Assembly (NCBI GenBank): GCA_016800925.1
Contig: JABCPU010000732.1
Location: forward strand, 1-28,335
DNA from: Suillus spraguei
Taxonomy: Eukaryota > Basidiomycota > Agaricomycetes > Boletales > Suillaceae
DNA length: 28,335 nucleotides
Direction: 5' to 3'
Both the position numbers and the translations under genes were made by a program. How positions within the stretch are numbered: the first letter of the stretch is position 1; each line of letters opens with the position of its first letter. Below are positions 1 through 9,806 of the stretch, one piece after another. The notes beneath the pieces are model-generated. The model worked only from the letters and a program-made list of their open reading frames with translations, was not told the DNA's origin and did no database searches.

Positions 1-950
1 GAGACAACACAAATATCAGAACCACAAGGACACTTAGCACCAGCAAACTTTGAAAGAGAGAGAAGAGACCAGTAATCAAAGAAAAAGAAGAAAAGAGAAA
101 GATTCAAAAGAAACAGAAGCAAGGAAACAGACAACAGAGAAAGAAAAAACAGAGAGAAAGATAATGAAAGAAACTAGAATGAATTTGTCAAAGAAAAAAA
201 AAATTGTTGTCTTGCTGTTGTCAGACACAGTGAGCTCAAGGTAGTGCTGTCTCACAGAGTAGACTTCCAATCTTACTGTTGTTGACAATGTACTTGACAG
301 TGTACTGATAGTGCTGGTCACACTTCACTCTCAGTTATATTTCTGAGGGGGAGAAAATCTCTCTTTTATTGACAAAAAGGTGGGTCTTATATAGACAAAA
401 TGAATGGCTATGCTACTGTTTTCCCACATTTTGTAGGGGTGCTGACCTACCCTATTTATTGAATATTGTCATAGTTGATTTGTAATATGCTCAAGGGTGT
501 GAGAAAGAAGTCATGTGGGATATCGATGGCTATGCATAAATTTGAGATCAGGTGACTATTAGTGGCTATCCTAGGAGGAATATCAATTATGTAATATTTG
601 AAGCATAAATTTGCACTTTTTGTAGATGCATAGAAATGACGCGAGTGAATCATAGTGGGTTTCATGGGTTTCTCTGCAGGGTAACTCTATGTAATTATTT
701 TGCTGGGGTCACCTGACATCTGTGGGAATATTATGAAGTAGTTTCTGTAGCCAAAAATACATAAACACACCCATGAAAAATGAATTAGAAATAATAAGCA
801 AACTTTTAAGAGCAAAAAGAAACTTTCAATTCTGCGTCATGGATTGATTTCTGAATAGAGGAACACTAAGCTATTATAGTCCTGGTACTATTTATCAGCT
901 GCAGGAGTGCTTAGTCAGCCATGCACCAGACCAGTTTGGTGCATGTCAGC
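1..950. other. No gene recognised; purine-rich tract then AT-rich DNA
   Basis: Positions 50-200 are a purine-rich run of AGA and GAAA words. Its lysine/glutamate-rich reading frame looks compositional rather than coding. From 240 to 950 I see AT-rich sequence with no open frame showing protein-like composition and no clear repeat. Some of it may be remnant flank of the retrotransposon that follows, but I could not find an LTR boundary. Confidence 0.5.
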
Positions 951-959
951 ATAGTCGTA

Positions 960-1262
960 AGTCATTGGTTTCTGGGACATAGATACAATTATCACAGCAA
1001 AGGAATCCACTATTGTCCACTGTGCATCTCGGATCCGAAGGTACTGGGAGATGCATCTGTGCAATAGGGTCATTGGGAAGTGCATTCAGGATGTCTTTCT
1101 GAAGGTTCTCCATATCCATAAGAACAGCTGCTCTAAGAACCAGAGGTGCTAGGGTTGTGGCTCATAGGGACAAAGCTAACTGTTCGGAGGTGAATACAGG
1201 ACAGAAATTATGAGGATTGACTTCAGCATAGTCCTTATCCCCCTCTTTGGGATAGATGTCCC
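960..1262 (-). pseudogene. Decayed Ty3 pol segment downstream of RNase H
   Basis: Immediately after the RNase H frame, the pol-like reading moves to another frame. It runs from about 1262 to a TGA at 1162-1164 and contains WDIYPKEGDKDYA, typical of the linker between RNase H and integrase in fungal Ty3 polyproteins. Beyond that stop the same frame still reads protein-like to about 960, ending near a stretch with two cysteines. No integrase HHCC or DDE motif is visible further on, so the element appears truncated here. The frameshift and the stop make this a dead remnant. Confidence 0.55.
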
Positions 1263-2181
1263 AATGTCTAGTAAGGGAATCTGGTTTGGCTCTGAGTTTT
1301 CTGGATGGAAATGGATGATGAGATTGAACTGATGGAGGAATTCGGACCAGTGAGCCTGACAGCGAGAGAGGAGTTTGGTAGTGGAGAAGTACTCAAGGTT
1401 TTTGTGATCTGTGATGATGTCTATAGGCTTGGATGAGCCCTCCAGGTAATGTTGCCAGGTCTGGAAAGCTTCATGGATGGCTAGGAGTTCCTTGTCGTGG
1501 GTGTCGTAATTGAGTTCTGGAGCAGACAGAGTGCGGGAGTAGTAGGCAACTGGATGAAGCTCTGAGTCCGGACATACAATGGACAGTATTCTGGCAATGG
1601 CATAGTCAGAGGCATCAGTCTCCACAACTATGGGAACATCCGGAATCCAGTGGGTAAGCACCGGAGCGGAAGTGAAGGCTTTCTGGAGTGCTTCAAAGGA
1701 TTTCTGACAGTCCTCGGAAAAGTTCCAAGGAACTCCCTTGTGCATAAGCCGAGTGAGGAGAACTACAATGTCCAAGTAGTTGAAGATGAATCGATGATGG
1801 AAATTAGCAAACCTGAGGAAAGATTGAATGTCCTTGATCTTCCGAGGTTTTGGCCAGTCGACAATAGACTGGATCTTCTTGGACAACATTGTCAAGCTGT
1901 CCGGAGATAGCAGGTAACCAAGATACTCAGTGGAGGATGAGTGGAATTCGCATTTTTCAGGTTTGGCATAGAGTCGATGTTTATGGAGGTGGTGCAGTAC
2001 TTCTTGGACGTGTTTCCTATGGCTCGTGAGGTCTTCAGAATAGATAAGGATGTCATCCAGATACACGATAATGCATATATCCAGCATATCAGCAAACATG
2101 CTATTAACAAAGCGTTGGAATGCAGCTGGAGCATTTGTAAGGCCTTCCGGCATCACCAACCATTCATAGGAGCCATAGCGC
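1176..2181 (-). pseudogene. pol: Ty3/gypsy pol remnant: RT palm/thumb and RNase H
   Basis: This is the second half of a Ty3 reverse transcriptase followed by RNase H, which would copy retrotransposon RNA into DNA. The frame is open from the insertion edge at 2181; the first Met, at 2159, is not a true start. The RT catalytic box reads YLDD (residues 33-36 of the Met-initiated frame), followed by DILIYSED. Downstream are the LGYLLSPDSLTM connection motif and the RNase H motifs VETDASDYA and TDHKNLEYF. The usual MPFGL motif reads MPEGL, a substitution consistent with decay. The true pol frame is lost near 1270, where the reading ends in an unrelated tail. The N-terminal half lies at 3125-3710, separated by an insertion. 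The RT family is certain; activity is very unlikely. Confidence 0.9.
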
Positions 2182-3124
2182 TGTAAAGATACAATCTAGC
2201 CTGGGCTGTAGATAAACCACGGCCTAAACTAGTATGTGAGTCGTGCGCTCTACCTAGTCTGCTTCACTTGCGAAGGCAAGAACGTTCGACCCTAAAGGGA
2301 ATGCTAAGTTAGTATAGTTCAATATTGCCCAACTGTGGTGCAAGACTGCCATCAGAGGTAGCGAGATGCTAGCGGTGACCTCTGGTCCGTGGGAAACTAG
2401 CGATAATACTAGCGGTAAGCGCGGGAAAGCGGTAGACAAGCGGTAGCAAAAGTGGTAAAACTGCGGTAGTGCATGCGGTAAAACTGCGGTAAGGCGTGGG
2501 AAACTAGTGGTAAAACAAGCGGTGAAGCGTAGCGATGAAGCGCGGGAAAGCATAGCGCAAGCGGTGAAGTGCAGGAAAGCGGTAAAGAGCGGTGGTGCAT
2601 GCGGCAGTAAAACAATTCTTAAGAGACAGTGACTTCGGCAAAAGACTTTATTCCGTTAGAGACAGTAGTTGTGACAATTCCTAAGTACCGTGTGTACCAT
2701 AGAGGGAAAAGTAAGGAAAGAGTATGGGTACCTAGGAATTTTATATGAAAGGAATAGCTACAGAAATGGAAGGGATAGGATTAACATGCAGCAGACATGT
2801 AATAAGACTGCACTACAGTTTACAAAACATCATGTACCGGCGAGACTGGATGGACATTGGACGGATGGTGAATCTTGCTTGAGGATTACAAATGGGTTCG
2901 CGGAGATTGCCGAAGATCACTGCTTCGCGGGAAAGTTGCTGTAGTACAGCCGCTAAGCTGCAACGAGGCCTCCGGAGTGTGGAACGATACCGTTAGATAG
3001 GGGTAACACATGGTAAAGTGTCATGGCAAGGGACGGTGAAGCTGAAAGGTAAGGATAATGATAGCTGTGTGACACCTATATGAAAATGTGCCATTTCAAG
3101 CTCAGCGTGAGTTTGTTCATTACA
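2182..3124. mobile_element. 943-bp LTR-like insertion inside the RT gene
   Basis: The RT reading breaks after FRTR on one side and resumes at YGSYEWL on the other, so 2182-3124 is inserted DNA. The insert begins TGTAA and ends TTACA, giving TG..CA ends and a 5-bp terminal inverted repeat. GCGC is present on both flanks, consistent with a 4-bp target duplication (5 bp if the shared A is counted). This fits a solo LTR or a small non-autonomous LTR element. No convincing gene lies inside. Positions 2390-2600 are a degenerate array of GCGGTAAA and GCGGGAAA words. The LTR identity is inferred from the ends only. Confidence 0.65.
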
Positions 3125-3710
3125 GCGCGTACGGAAGGAAGTCTTCCACTCATCTCCTTCTGCTATCAGGACAAGATGGTAAGCAGAATGGAGATCAATT
3201 ATGGTGTAAACTTTAGCATGGCTTGGAGAGTTTAGGAGGTTGGCAATAAGGGGTAACGGATATCGGTCTTTCTTGGTAATCTGGTTGAGGCCATGGAAAT
3301 CCACACAAAGACGAAGGGAACCATCCTTCTTTTTCACAAACAGGACAGGGGCTCCATGAGGAGAGGAAGAAGATCAGAGGAGTCTGGACGAGATGTTTTC
3401 ATCAAGAAACTTCCAGAGGGCTTCAAGCTCAATCGGAGAGAGAGAATATATGGTTCTGAGAGGCAGGCTAGCTCCTTCCTCTAACTCAATTTTAAGATCA
3501 TAGGGTTGGTGAGGAGGAAGCTGTCCAACTTTGCCTTTGTCAAAGACATTTGCAAACTCATGGTATTCAGAAGGGATTCTGGAGAGGTCTGGAGGTTCGG
3601 ATGGTACGGATGTGGATTGGAGATTAACTCTGGAGGGACAGAGATAGATGCTGAACTGAGTGGATCCTTCTAACTTGCAGGCACAGCAAAAGGCCACTGC
3701 GTTCACAAAT
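3125..3710 (-). pseudogene. pol: Ty3/gypsy pol remnant: protease-RT linker and RT fingers
   Basis: This is the N-terminal part of the same reverse transcriptase, in at least two frames. One frame (about 3706-3374) reads a linker ending PPHQPYDLKIELEEGA, the usual entry to the RT domain. A second frame (about 3370-3125) carries HGAPVLF and [13 protein letters not shown], then DRYPLPLI and the first catalytic-box region [12 protein letters not shown]. The frame change near 3370 shows decay or a base-call error. No aspartic protease or gag is visible upstream. The pol homology stops near 3710 and is followed at 3745 by the palindrome arm. Confidence 0.85.
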
Positions 3711-3744
3711 TACAGTGAACTATCTCCGTATTATACGAGTGAAG

Positions 3745-3957
3745 TGGTATAAAATATAGATGGGTGGGCCCATGTGTATGATAATTGTAGACATGACAGA
3801 GCTGAGGGAGTTGCATATCATCCGACTGGACCTTCAGACCTCTGCAGCTAGCTTGCTAACCCTATGCATATCCTAGCCCACCCTGAGCACAGCTCACCCA
3901 CCACTATGTCCGGACTTTCCCTTCTCTGATATCTGAGACTTCCGATCCTCATCAATG
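3745..3957. repeat. Outer flank of left arm with satellite half-unit
   Basis: Positions 3755-3772 carry GATGGGTGGGCCCAT, a unit of the GGGTGGGCC minisatellite that expands at 18405-19170. At 3840-3870 a CTCTGCAGCTAGCTTGC module resembles the CCGCAGCTAGCCTGCC word inside the inner satellite arrays (about 9170 and 9520). No gene is visible. Confidence 0.6.
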
Positions 3958-4612
3958 TCCTAAATACTTCCCCTTGGATCCACAGAGCTTCACTTCTCTG
4001 GTCCTCCACTCCTCCACTCCTCCACTCCTCCACTCCTCCACTCCTCCACTCCTCCACTCCTCCACTCCTCCACTCCTCCACTCCTCCACTCCTCCACTCC
4101 TCCACTCCTCCACTCCTCCACTCCTCCACTCCTCCACTCCTCCCCCTCCATACCTCCTATCTCCAGACCTCCTATCTCTGGACCTCTGGTCCTGTCCTAC
4201 CCCACCCTTGACATCCTGTGGATCATCTTTCCCCCTGGAGCTTTCCTCCTATCTTGCCCTGGACTTTGTCTGGCAGTCCATCCTCCACTCCATTCTACTT
4301 GGGACTCAACCCAGTAGTCTTACCTGTATTTCCTGTCCTCTGGAAATAGTTTCTGCATGGTTCCCATGATCCTCCAGTAGTCCGTCGGCGCTCTATTGAG
4401 CAGTCTAGCCCTAGAGTTCCTCCGGAGTTCCCCTCTGGACTTCACTGGAACTCCCCCTCGGACTTCATGCAAAATTAGGGGCACATACTTGTATAAGGGG
4501 CACAGTGCATGAGCGGAGGCCAAGCCCCCATGATTTAGTTATGACACTCCAGTACGACCCCATGCAAAGCTGGAACGTCTGAGTAGCCTCCAGTTTTGCA
4601 TGGCCATAACAG
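3958..4612. repeat. Module O: outer copy of an older inverted duplication
   Basis: This stretch is a diverged reverse complement of 7589-8118 in the same arm. Shared landmarks include TTCTACTTGGGACT, CCCAGTAGTCTTACCT, GACCCCATGCAAAGCTGGAA and TGGCCATAACAG. It contains the expanded 8-bp minisatellite at 4002-4143. No coding region is supported. Confidence 0.85.
4002..4143. repeat. 8-bp minisatellite, about 17.75 units (CTCCTCCA)
   Basis: A pure tandem array of CTCCTCCA, or GGAGTGGA read on the other strand. Eight bases are not a multiple of three, so all three frames give an 8-residue repeating peptide (24 nt) without stops. This explains the overlapping open frames here, which are not genes. 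The mirror array in the right arm is about two units shorter. Confidence 0.95.
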
Positions 4613-6390
4613 ATTCAAGACAAAAAAGATATCTACCAAAAATGTGTGAATCAAATCTTTTGATTGCCTGACATTTGTCTGAGTCCTGAGTGCTGAATCC
4701 CAAGTGTTGAACCCCAAAATTGTGGACTACTGGGGTTCGGCACTCAGGATTTGGCACTTGGGACTCAGAAAAATGTGAGGCAATAAAAAGCTGAAACTCA
4801 AAACTCAAAACTCAAAACTTGAAACTTGCAAAAATGTATATCATGTAAAATGCCTATTTCCTTACACAGTTCACCAAGTGTCAAGTACCAAGACCCAGGA
4901 CCCGAATCCTGAATCCTTGGCAATGTAACAAGTGCCAAGTGCCGGAACCCAAACCCTGAACCTTGAAACTTAAAACTTGCAACTTGCAACTCACAAAAAT
5001 GTGTATCCTGTAAAATGTCTATTTCCTTACACAGTTCACCGAGTGTCAAGCACCACAACCTGGGACCCGAATCCTGAATTCCTGGAAATGTAACAAGTGC
5101 TGAGTGCCGAGTGCTGGCACCCGAACCCTGAAACTTCAAACTTCAAACTTCAAAATTGAAACTTGCAAAGATCTGTATCATTGAAATTTTCTATTTCCTT
5201 GCACAGTTCACTGAGTGTCAAGTACCAAGATTCGGGACCCGGACCCCGAATTCCTGGCAATGTAACAAGTGCCGAGTGCCAGAACCCGAACTCCAAACCT
5301 CGAAACTTGAAACTTGAAACTCGCAAAAATGTGTATCATGTAAAATTTCGATATGCTTGCACAGTTCACTGAGTGTCAAGTACCAAGACCCGGGACCCGA
5401 ATCACAAATTCCTGGCAATGTAACAAGTGCCAAGTGCCAGAACCTGACCCCCGAACTCCGAAACTTCAAACTTCAAACTTGAACCTTCCAAAAATCTGTA
5501 TCATGGAAATTTTCTATTTCCTTGCACAGTTCACCAAGTGTCAAGTACTAAGACCTGGGACCCAAAACCCCCAAATTTCTAGCAATGTAACAAGTGCCGA
5601 GTGCCGGCACCCAAGCCCTGAAACTTCAAACTTCAAACTTCAAAATTGAAACTTGCAAAAATCTGTATCATTTGAATTTTCTATGTCCTTGCACAGTTCA
5701 CCGAGTGTCAAGTACTAAGACCCGGGACCCGAATCCCGAATTCCTGGCAGTGTAACAAGTGCCGAGTGCCAGAACCTGACCCCCAAAACTTCAAACTTCA
5801 AACTTCAAAATTGAAACTTGCAAAAATCTGTATCATGTAAAATGTCTATTTCCTTACACAGTTCACCGAGTATCAAGTACCATGACCTGGGACCTGAATC
5901 CCAAATTCCTGGCAATGTAACAAGTGCTGAGTGCTGGAACACGACCCCCGAACTCCGAAACTTACAACTTGAAACTTGAAACTTGCAAAGATGTGTAACA
6001 TGTAAAATTTCTATTTCCTTATACAGTTCACCGAGTGTCAAGTACCAAGACCTGAGACCCAAATCCTGAATTCCTGGCAATGTAACAAGTCCTGAGTGCT
6101 GGACCTCAAACCCCAAAACTTGAAACTTGAAACTCGCACAAATCTGTATCATGTAAAATTTCTATTTCCTTATACAGTTCACCGAGTGTCAAGTACCAAA
6201 ACCCAGAACCCAAATCCTAAATTCCTGGCAATGTAACAAGTGCCTCATGCCAGAACCTGAACCCTAAACCCTGAACCCCAAAATTTGAAACTTAAAACTT
6301 GAAACTTGGAACTGTATGCCAGGGTTTTGGGTCTCGGGTCTCGGTACTTACTTCACACTTTGTGAGTTTCAAGTTTTGGGTTTTGAGTTT
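4613..6390. repeat. 165-bp satellite array, about nine units
   Basis: The landmark CACAGTTCAC or a one-base variant recurs near 4865, 5030, 5202, 5360, 5525, 5692, 5857, 6022 and 6173, a period of about 151-172 bp. Each unit carries a TTTCTATTTCCTT block, a GAATTCCTGGCAATGTAACAAGTGC block, and runs of AAACTTGAAACTT. The start (4613-4800) is a different module, with ACCAAAAATGTGTGAATC, related to 10740-10780. Open frames of up to about 115 codons here follow the repeat and are not genes. Confidence 0.9.
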
Positions 6391-6465
6391 TGGCACTCAG
6401 TGATTCAATCATTTGCTTCTGGCAGAGGTAACATTCATTGAAAAAAATTGTATATACATCTATCA

Positions 6466-6600
6466 CTATGCAATTATGTCCACCTCCTCACAAGACCCTT
6501 CAACCTTCACCTCAACATCCAGTTCAATCTCAACCATCTTATCATGGATGCCCTCCTGTTGCTCCTCAATCATTTTTAAAGTTTTTGAATGTCTTATCAT
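6466..6600 (-). pseudogene. 3' fragment of satellite-associated gene family (44 codons)
   Basis: A short open frame rich in Glu, Ile and Lys contains HDKMVEIELDVEVKVEG and ends VDIIA before a TAG. The DVEVKV core and the bases that encode it match the region just beyond the 3' end of the cysteine-cluster gene at 21321-21393. The downstream block with TGTATATACAAT is also shared. I read it as the last exon piece of a related copy whose body is missing. Met at 6600 is only the first in-frame ATG and is unlikely to be a real start. The mirror copy in the right arm is frameshifted. Confidence 0.5.
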
Positions 6601-6998
6601 TGCATAAATGGCCAGCCCTGCTCAGACATCAACAGTAGTACACTCCCACATGTGTCATATGCAAAGGATCAGTTGTATATAGGCCACAAATCTGATATGT
6701 CATGTACAGGGGATATTTCTACTGATAAGAAGCCTACATAATAATCAAGCTTGTGATAAGTGATGTGATGCATGATTTACCTCTCATATATGTCCCTAAT
6801 GATGTATTTGAAGTTTTAGAAAGATCCATGAAGGACTGACTGAATGATAAGTAAAATGACATATGCATGAAAAGTGACAATTGACATCTTTTTACACAAA
6901 GTCACATTTATATATGGTACAGTTTAAATATTTCATTCAAAATATGTAAGATACATGTTAGACTACTAAAGGAACCTATACTGTGTATTGCCCTGAGG

Positions 6999-7199
6999 TT
7001 GGAGGGTGGTGGAAGGGATGTGGTGTATATCTCAGTTGACCCAGTGTCAAAGTCCTACAACTGCCCAACTGACCATTTTCGATATTTTGGGACTTTGAAC
7101 TTTCCCACAGTCAATTTCTTATCTATTTCACTTCCTCAGCACTCAATTCTTGTTGGATGGTTTTATAAATTTAGATATATCATAGTGAATGTATTTTAA
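6999..7199 (+). CDS. Unrecognised 66-codon ORF in the core loop
   Basis: This open frame has mixed, protein-like composition, with SVDPVSKSYNCPTDHF near its middle and a hydrophobic, aromatic C-terminus. It sits in the only non-repetitive part of the arm core. An identical frame lies in the right arm at 15004-15204, complement strand. I see no known motif, no upstream promoter and no clear intron. It could be a remnant exon of a captured gene or simply chance. Confidence 0.2.
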   Translation: MEGGGRDVVYISVDPVSKSYNCPTDHFRYFGTLNFPTVNFLSISLPQHSILVGWFYKFRYIIVNVF

Positions 7200-7416
7200 A
7201 TCTACTCCAGGTGTCTGATTAATAAACTTTGATGTTTTGAAAGTATGGGCTCCTTATCAGTAGAAATAGTAAGCATTCACACTAGCTCAAAACTCCGGCC
7301 TATTTTAAGCTGATCCTTGTCATACAAAGCAAGTATATATTGTATTATAATGATATATGAAGAGGCTGTATTATTTATGCAAGAGTAAGATACTGAAAAC
7401 ATCAAAAGTGTGAGAA

Positions 7417-7497
7417 ATGCGACTTTCTATGTGTTTGTTCTTGGATGTTGAGGTGAAGGTTAAAGGGTCTTGTGAGGAGGTTGGCATAATTGCATAG
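7417..7497 (+). pseudogene. Second 3' gene-family fragment, opposite orientation
   Basis: This short plus-strand frame ends LDVEVKVKGSCEEVGIIA before TAG, nearly the same C-terminus as the minus-strand fragment at 6466-6600. It is followed by the same TGTATATACAAT 3' block. Upstream the similarity fades, so only the tail remains. It faces outwards towards module I at 7589. Confidence 0.45.
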
Positions 7498-7588
7498 TAA
7501 TTGATGTATATACAATTTTTTTCAACAAATGTTACCTCTGCCAGAAGCAAATTATTGAATCACTGAGTGCTGAGTGCTGAAACTCAAA

Positions 7589-8118
7589 ACTGTTATGGCC
7601 ATGCAAAACCAGAGGCTATTCAGAAGTTCCAGCTTTGCATGGGGTCGTACTGGAGGGTCATACTAATTCATGGGGGCTTGGCCTCAGCTTGTGCGCTGTG
7701 CCCCTTGCCTGAGTACATGCCCCTAATTTCATATGAAGTCCAAAGAGGAGTTCTTGTGAAGTCTGAGGGAGAACCTTGGAGGAACTCTTGGGCTGGATTG
7801 CTCCATAGAGCACCAATAAACTTCTGGAGAAGTGTAGAAAACTACACTGGAGGTAGGCGGAGATAGAGGTAAGACTACTGGGACAAGTCCCAAGTAGAAT
7901 GGGTGAAGGGAAGACCGCTGGATGAAGTCCAGGGCAGGATTGGAGCAAGGCTCCAGGGGAAAATATGATCCACAGGAGGTCAAGGATAGGATAGGACAGG
8001 ACAAGAGGTCCGGAGATAGGAGGTCTGGAGGATGAGGAGTGGAGGAACAGAGAAATGAAGGAGTGGAGGAGTGGAGAAACAGAGGAGTGGAGCTCCGTGG
8101 ATTTGGGGGGAAGTATTG
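7589..8118. repeat. Module I: inner copy of the older inverted duplication
   Basis: Diverged reverse complement of 3958-4612. It starts with CTGTTATGGCCATGC about 20 bp after the core ends, whereas in the outer copy 1.75 kb of satellite separates the same two points. Near 8054-8080 it holds only about two units of the GAGGAGTG word that forms 16-18 units in the outer copies, so it probably shows the pre-expansion state. Confidence 0.8.
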
Positions 8119-8739
8119 CCCTACTATGGAGGAGTAGGTCCGGAGATTATGTAAGGATGGTACAGACTACTATGGACGAAGTCCGGAGTAGAAACAAACA
8201 GAGGAAGACTACCAAAGGTAGAGCTGGAGGTGAACAGAGATAAAGACTGGAGTTCGGACAAAGTTCGGAAAGTATAATATAACAAAGGGTCAAAGGTCCC
8301 GCCTAGGGAATACTCCCATAGGCCTGAACCAGAGGCTTACAAGGGCCGGAGCCCAAGTGCGAGAATGGAATGGAGTTATATTGACATGAGAAGGTAGCAA
8401 GATATAAAGCAGAGAATAAGTAGAAAGAAGAAAGTAAGTAATCAGACAGTAATGACCAAACTGAAGTCCAGAGTACTTCAGTGCGAGTTTATATACTGTA
8501 GGTATCATAGGTAAGGATCAGTAAGCATAATTCAAGGCTATGTATGAACCATGCGGAAACATACTACTAAGTACAACAGAACATAACAAAATGAACTGAG
8601 AGATGAGATATGTACAAAAGAGATTATCAAGACAGAAACAGAGGTAACTGAGAGCTGGAGACAAGGACATACCTCAAATGGTGTAATGCATGTGGCATGG
8701 GAATATGTCCGGAGAGGACTGCAGGGAGATCTGGAGGAA
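8119..8739. other. Single-copy stretch within the arm, no gene recognised
   Basis: No tandem structure and no convincing coding frame. On the complement strand it carries a TATA-like box at 8488-8495 followed by a pyrimidine-rich tract, described as a separate entry. This may be a remnant of an LTR or of a gene promoter. Confidence 0.4.
8488..8495 (-). promoter_or_regulatory. TATA-like box with downstream pyrimidine tract
   Basis: The complement strand reads TATATAAA, then within about 100 bp a CT-rich run (TTTCTTCTTTCTACTTATTC). This resembles fungal core promoters or LTR U3/R junctions. No downstream gene is evident, so function is doubtful. The mirror site is at 13709-13716. Confidence 0.3.
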
Positions 8740-9806
8740 TGGAATCACTTGGTGAACTGTGTAAGGAAATAGAAATTTTACATGATACAGATGTTTGCGA
8801 GTTTTGAGTTTCAAGTTTCTGGCTTTGGCACTCAGCACTTGCTACATTGCCAGGAATTCGGGTCTCGGGGCTTGGTACTCAACACTCAGTGAACTGTGTA
8901 AGGAAATAGAAATTTTACATGATACAGATTTTTGCAAGTTTTGAGTTTCAAGTTTCAAGTTTTGGGTTTTGGGCTTTGGCACTCGGCACTTGCTACATTG
9001 CCAGGAATTTGGGTCTCGGGTCTTGCTACTCAACACTCGATGAACTGTGTAAGGAAATAGAAATTTTACATGATATACATTTTTGTGAGTTTCTGTCACA
9101 TACCGTATTTCACACCCCATCTCCACTATGATCTCTGGCCCTGATCTCCATATTTCCGGACCTCCGGCCTCCGCAGCTAGCCTGCCAACCCTAAATTTGG
9201 GATTTGGGTCTCAGGTCTTGGTACTAAACACTCGGTGAACTGTGTAAGGAAATAGAAATTGTACATGATACAGATGTTTGCGAGTTTTGAAATTTCAAGT
9301 TTTGGGTCTCAGGCTTCAGCACTCAGCACTCAGCACTTCATACATTGCCAGGAATTCAGGATTTGGGTCTCAGGTCTTGTTACTTGACAATTGGTGAACT
9401 GTGTAAGGAAATAGAAATTTTACATGATATACATTTTTGCGAGTTTCTGTCACATACCGTATTCCACACCCCATCTCCACTATGATCTCTGGCCCTGATC
9501 TCCATATCTCCGGACCTCCGCAGCTGGCCTGCCAACCCTACATTCAGGATTCAGGTCTTGGGTCTTGGTACTCAACACTCGGTGAATTGTGTAAGGAAAT
9601 AGAAATTTTACATGATACAGATTTTTGCGAGTTTCAAGTGTTGTGTTTCAAGTTTCAAGTTTTGGGTTTTGGCACTCAGCACTCAGCACTTGGTACATTG
9701 CCAGGAATTCAGGATTCGGGTCTCAGGTCTTGGTACTTGACACTTGGTGAACTGTGTAAGGAAATAGAAAATTTACATGATATACATTTTGTGAGTTTCA
9801 AGTTAT
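8740..9806. repeat. 165-bp satellite array in the opposite orientation
   Basis: The landmark GAACTGTGTAAGGAAATAG recurs near 8751, 8889, 9042, 9234, 9393, 9581 and 9747. It is the reverse complement of the unit at 4613-6390. Two units carry a roughly 110-bp insert (about 9080-9195 and 9446-9535) with CACCCCATCTCCACTATGA and CCGCAGCT. Open frames follow the repeat and are not genes. Confidence 0.88.

Larger units (their letters stand above)
6391..7570. repeat. Inverted core: two outward-facing gene 3' ends around a 510-bp loop
   Basis: About 6391-6735 and 7243-7570 are diverged reverse complements. Shared words are TGCTTCTGGCAGAGGTAACAT, TTGTATATACATC and TTTCTACTGATAAG, the first counted as a 21-base match with one base trimmed either side. 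The loop 6736-7242 carries an unrecognised 66-codon frame (6999-7199). The outer parts of both repeats encode the same C-terminal peptide motif, DVEVKV, followed by a stop and a shared 3' untranslated block. The two gene tails therefore point outwards. Confidence 0.8.

Noticed and set aside
50..244. Lys/Glu-rich 64-codon frame
   Set aside because: Purine-rich low-complexity DNA gives such peptides; no gene context or homologue is recognisable.
3848..4369. Overlapping 61-131 codon frames on both strands across the CTCCTCCA array
   Set aside because: They translate an 8-bp tandem repeat whose three frames are all stop-free; the flanks are not coding.
4535..6152. Several frames of 60-115 codons
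   Set aside because: They follow the 165-bp satellite, share the same repeated peptide words, and have no start context or codon pattern of their own.
6391..7570. MITE or TIR transposon with 330-bp inverted ends
   Set aside because: The inverted ends contain gene 3' coding and untranslated sequence, and no target duplication is visible, so duplicated gene tails explain it better.
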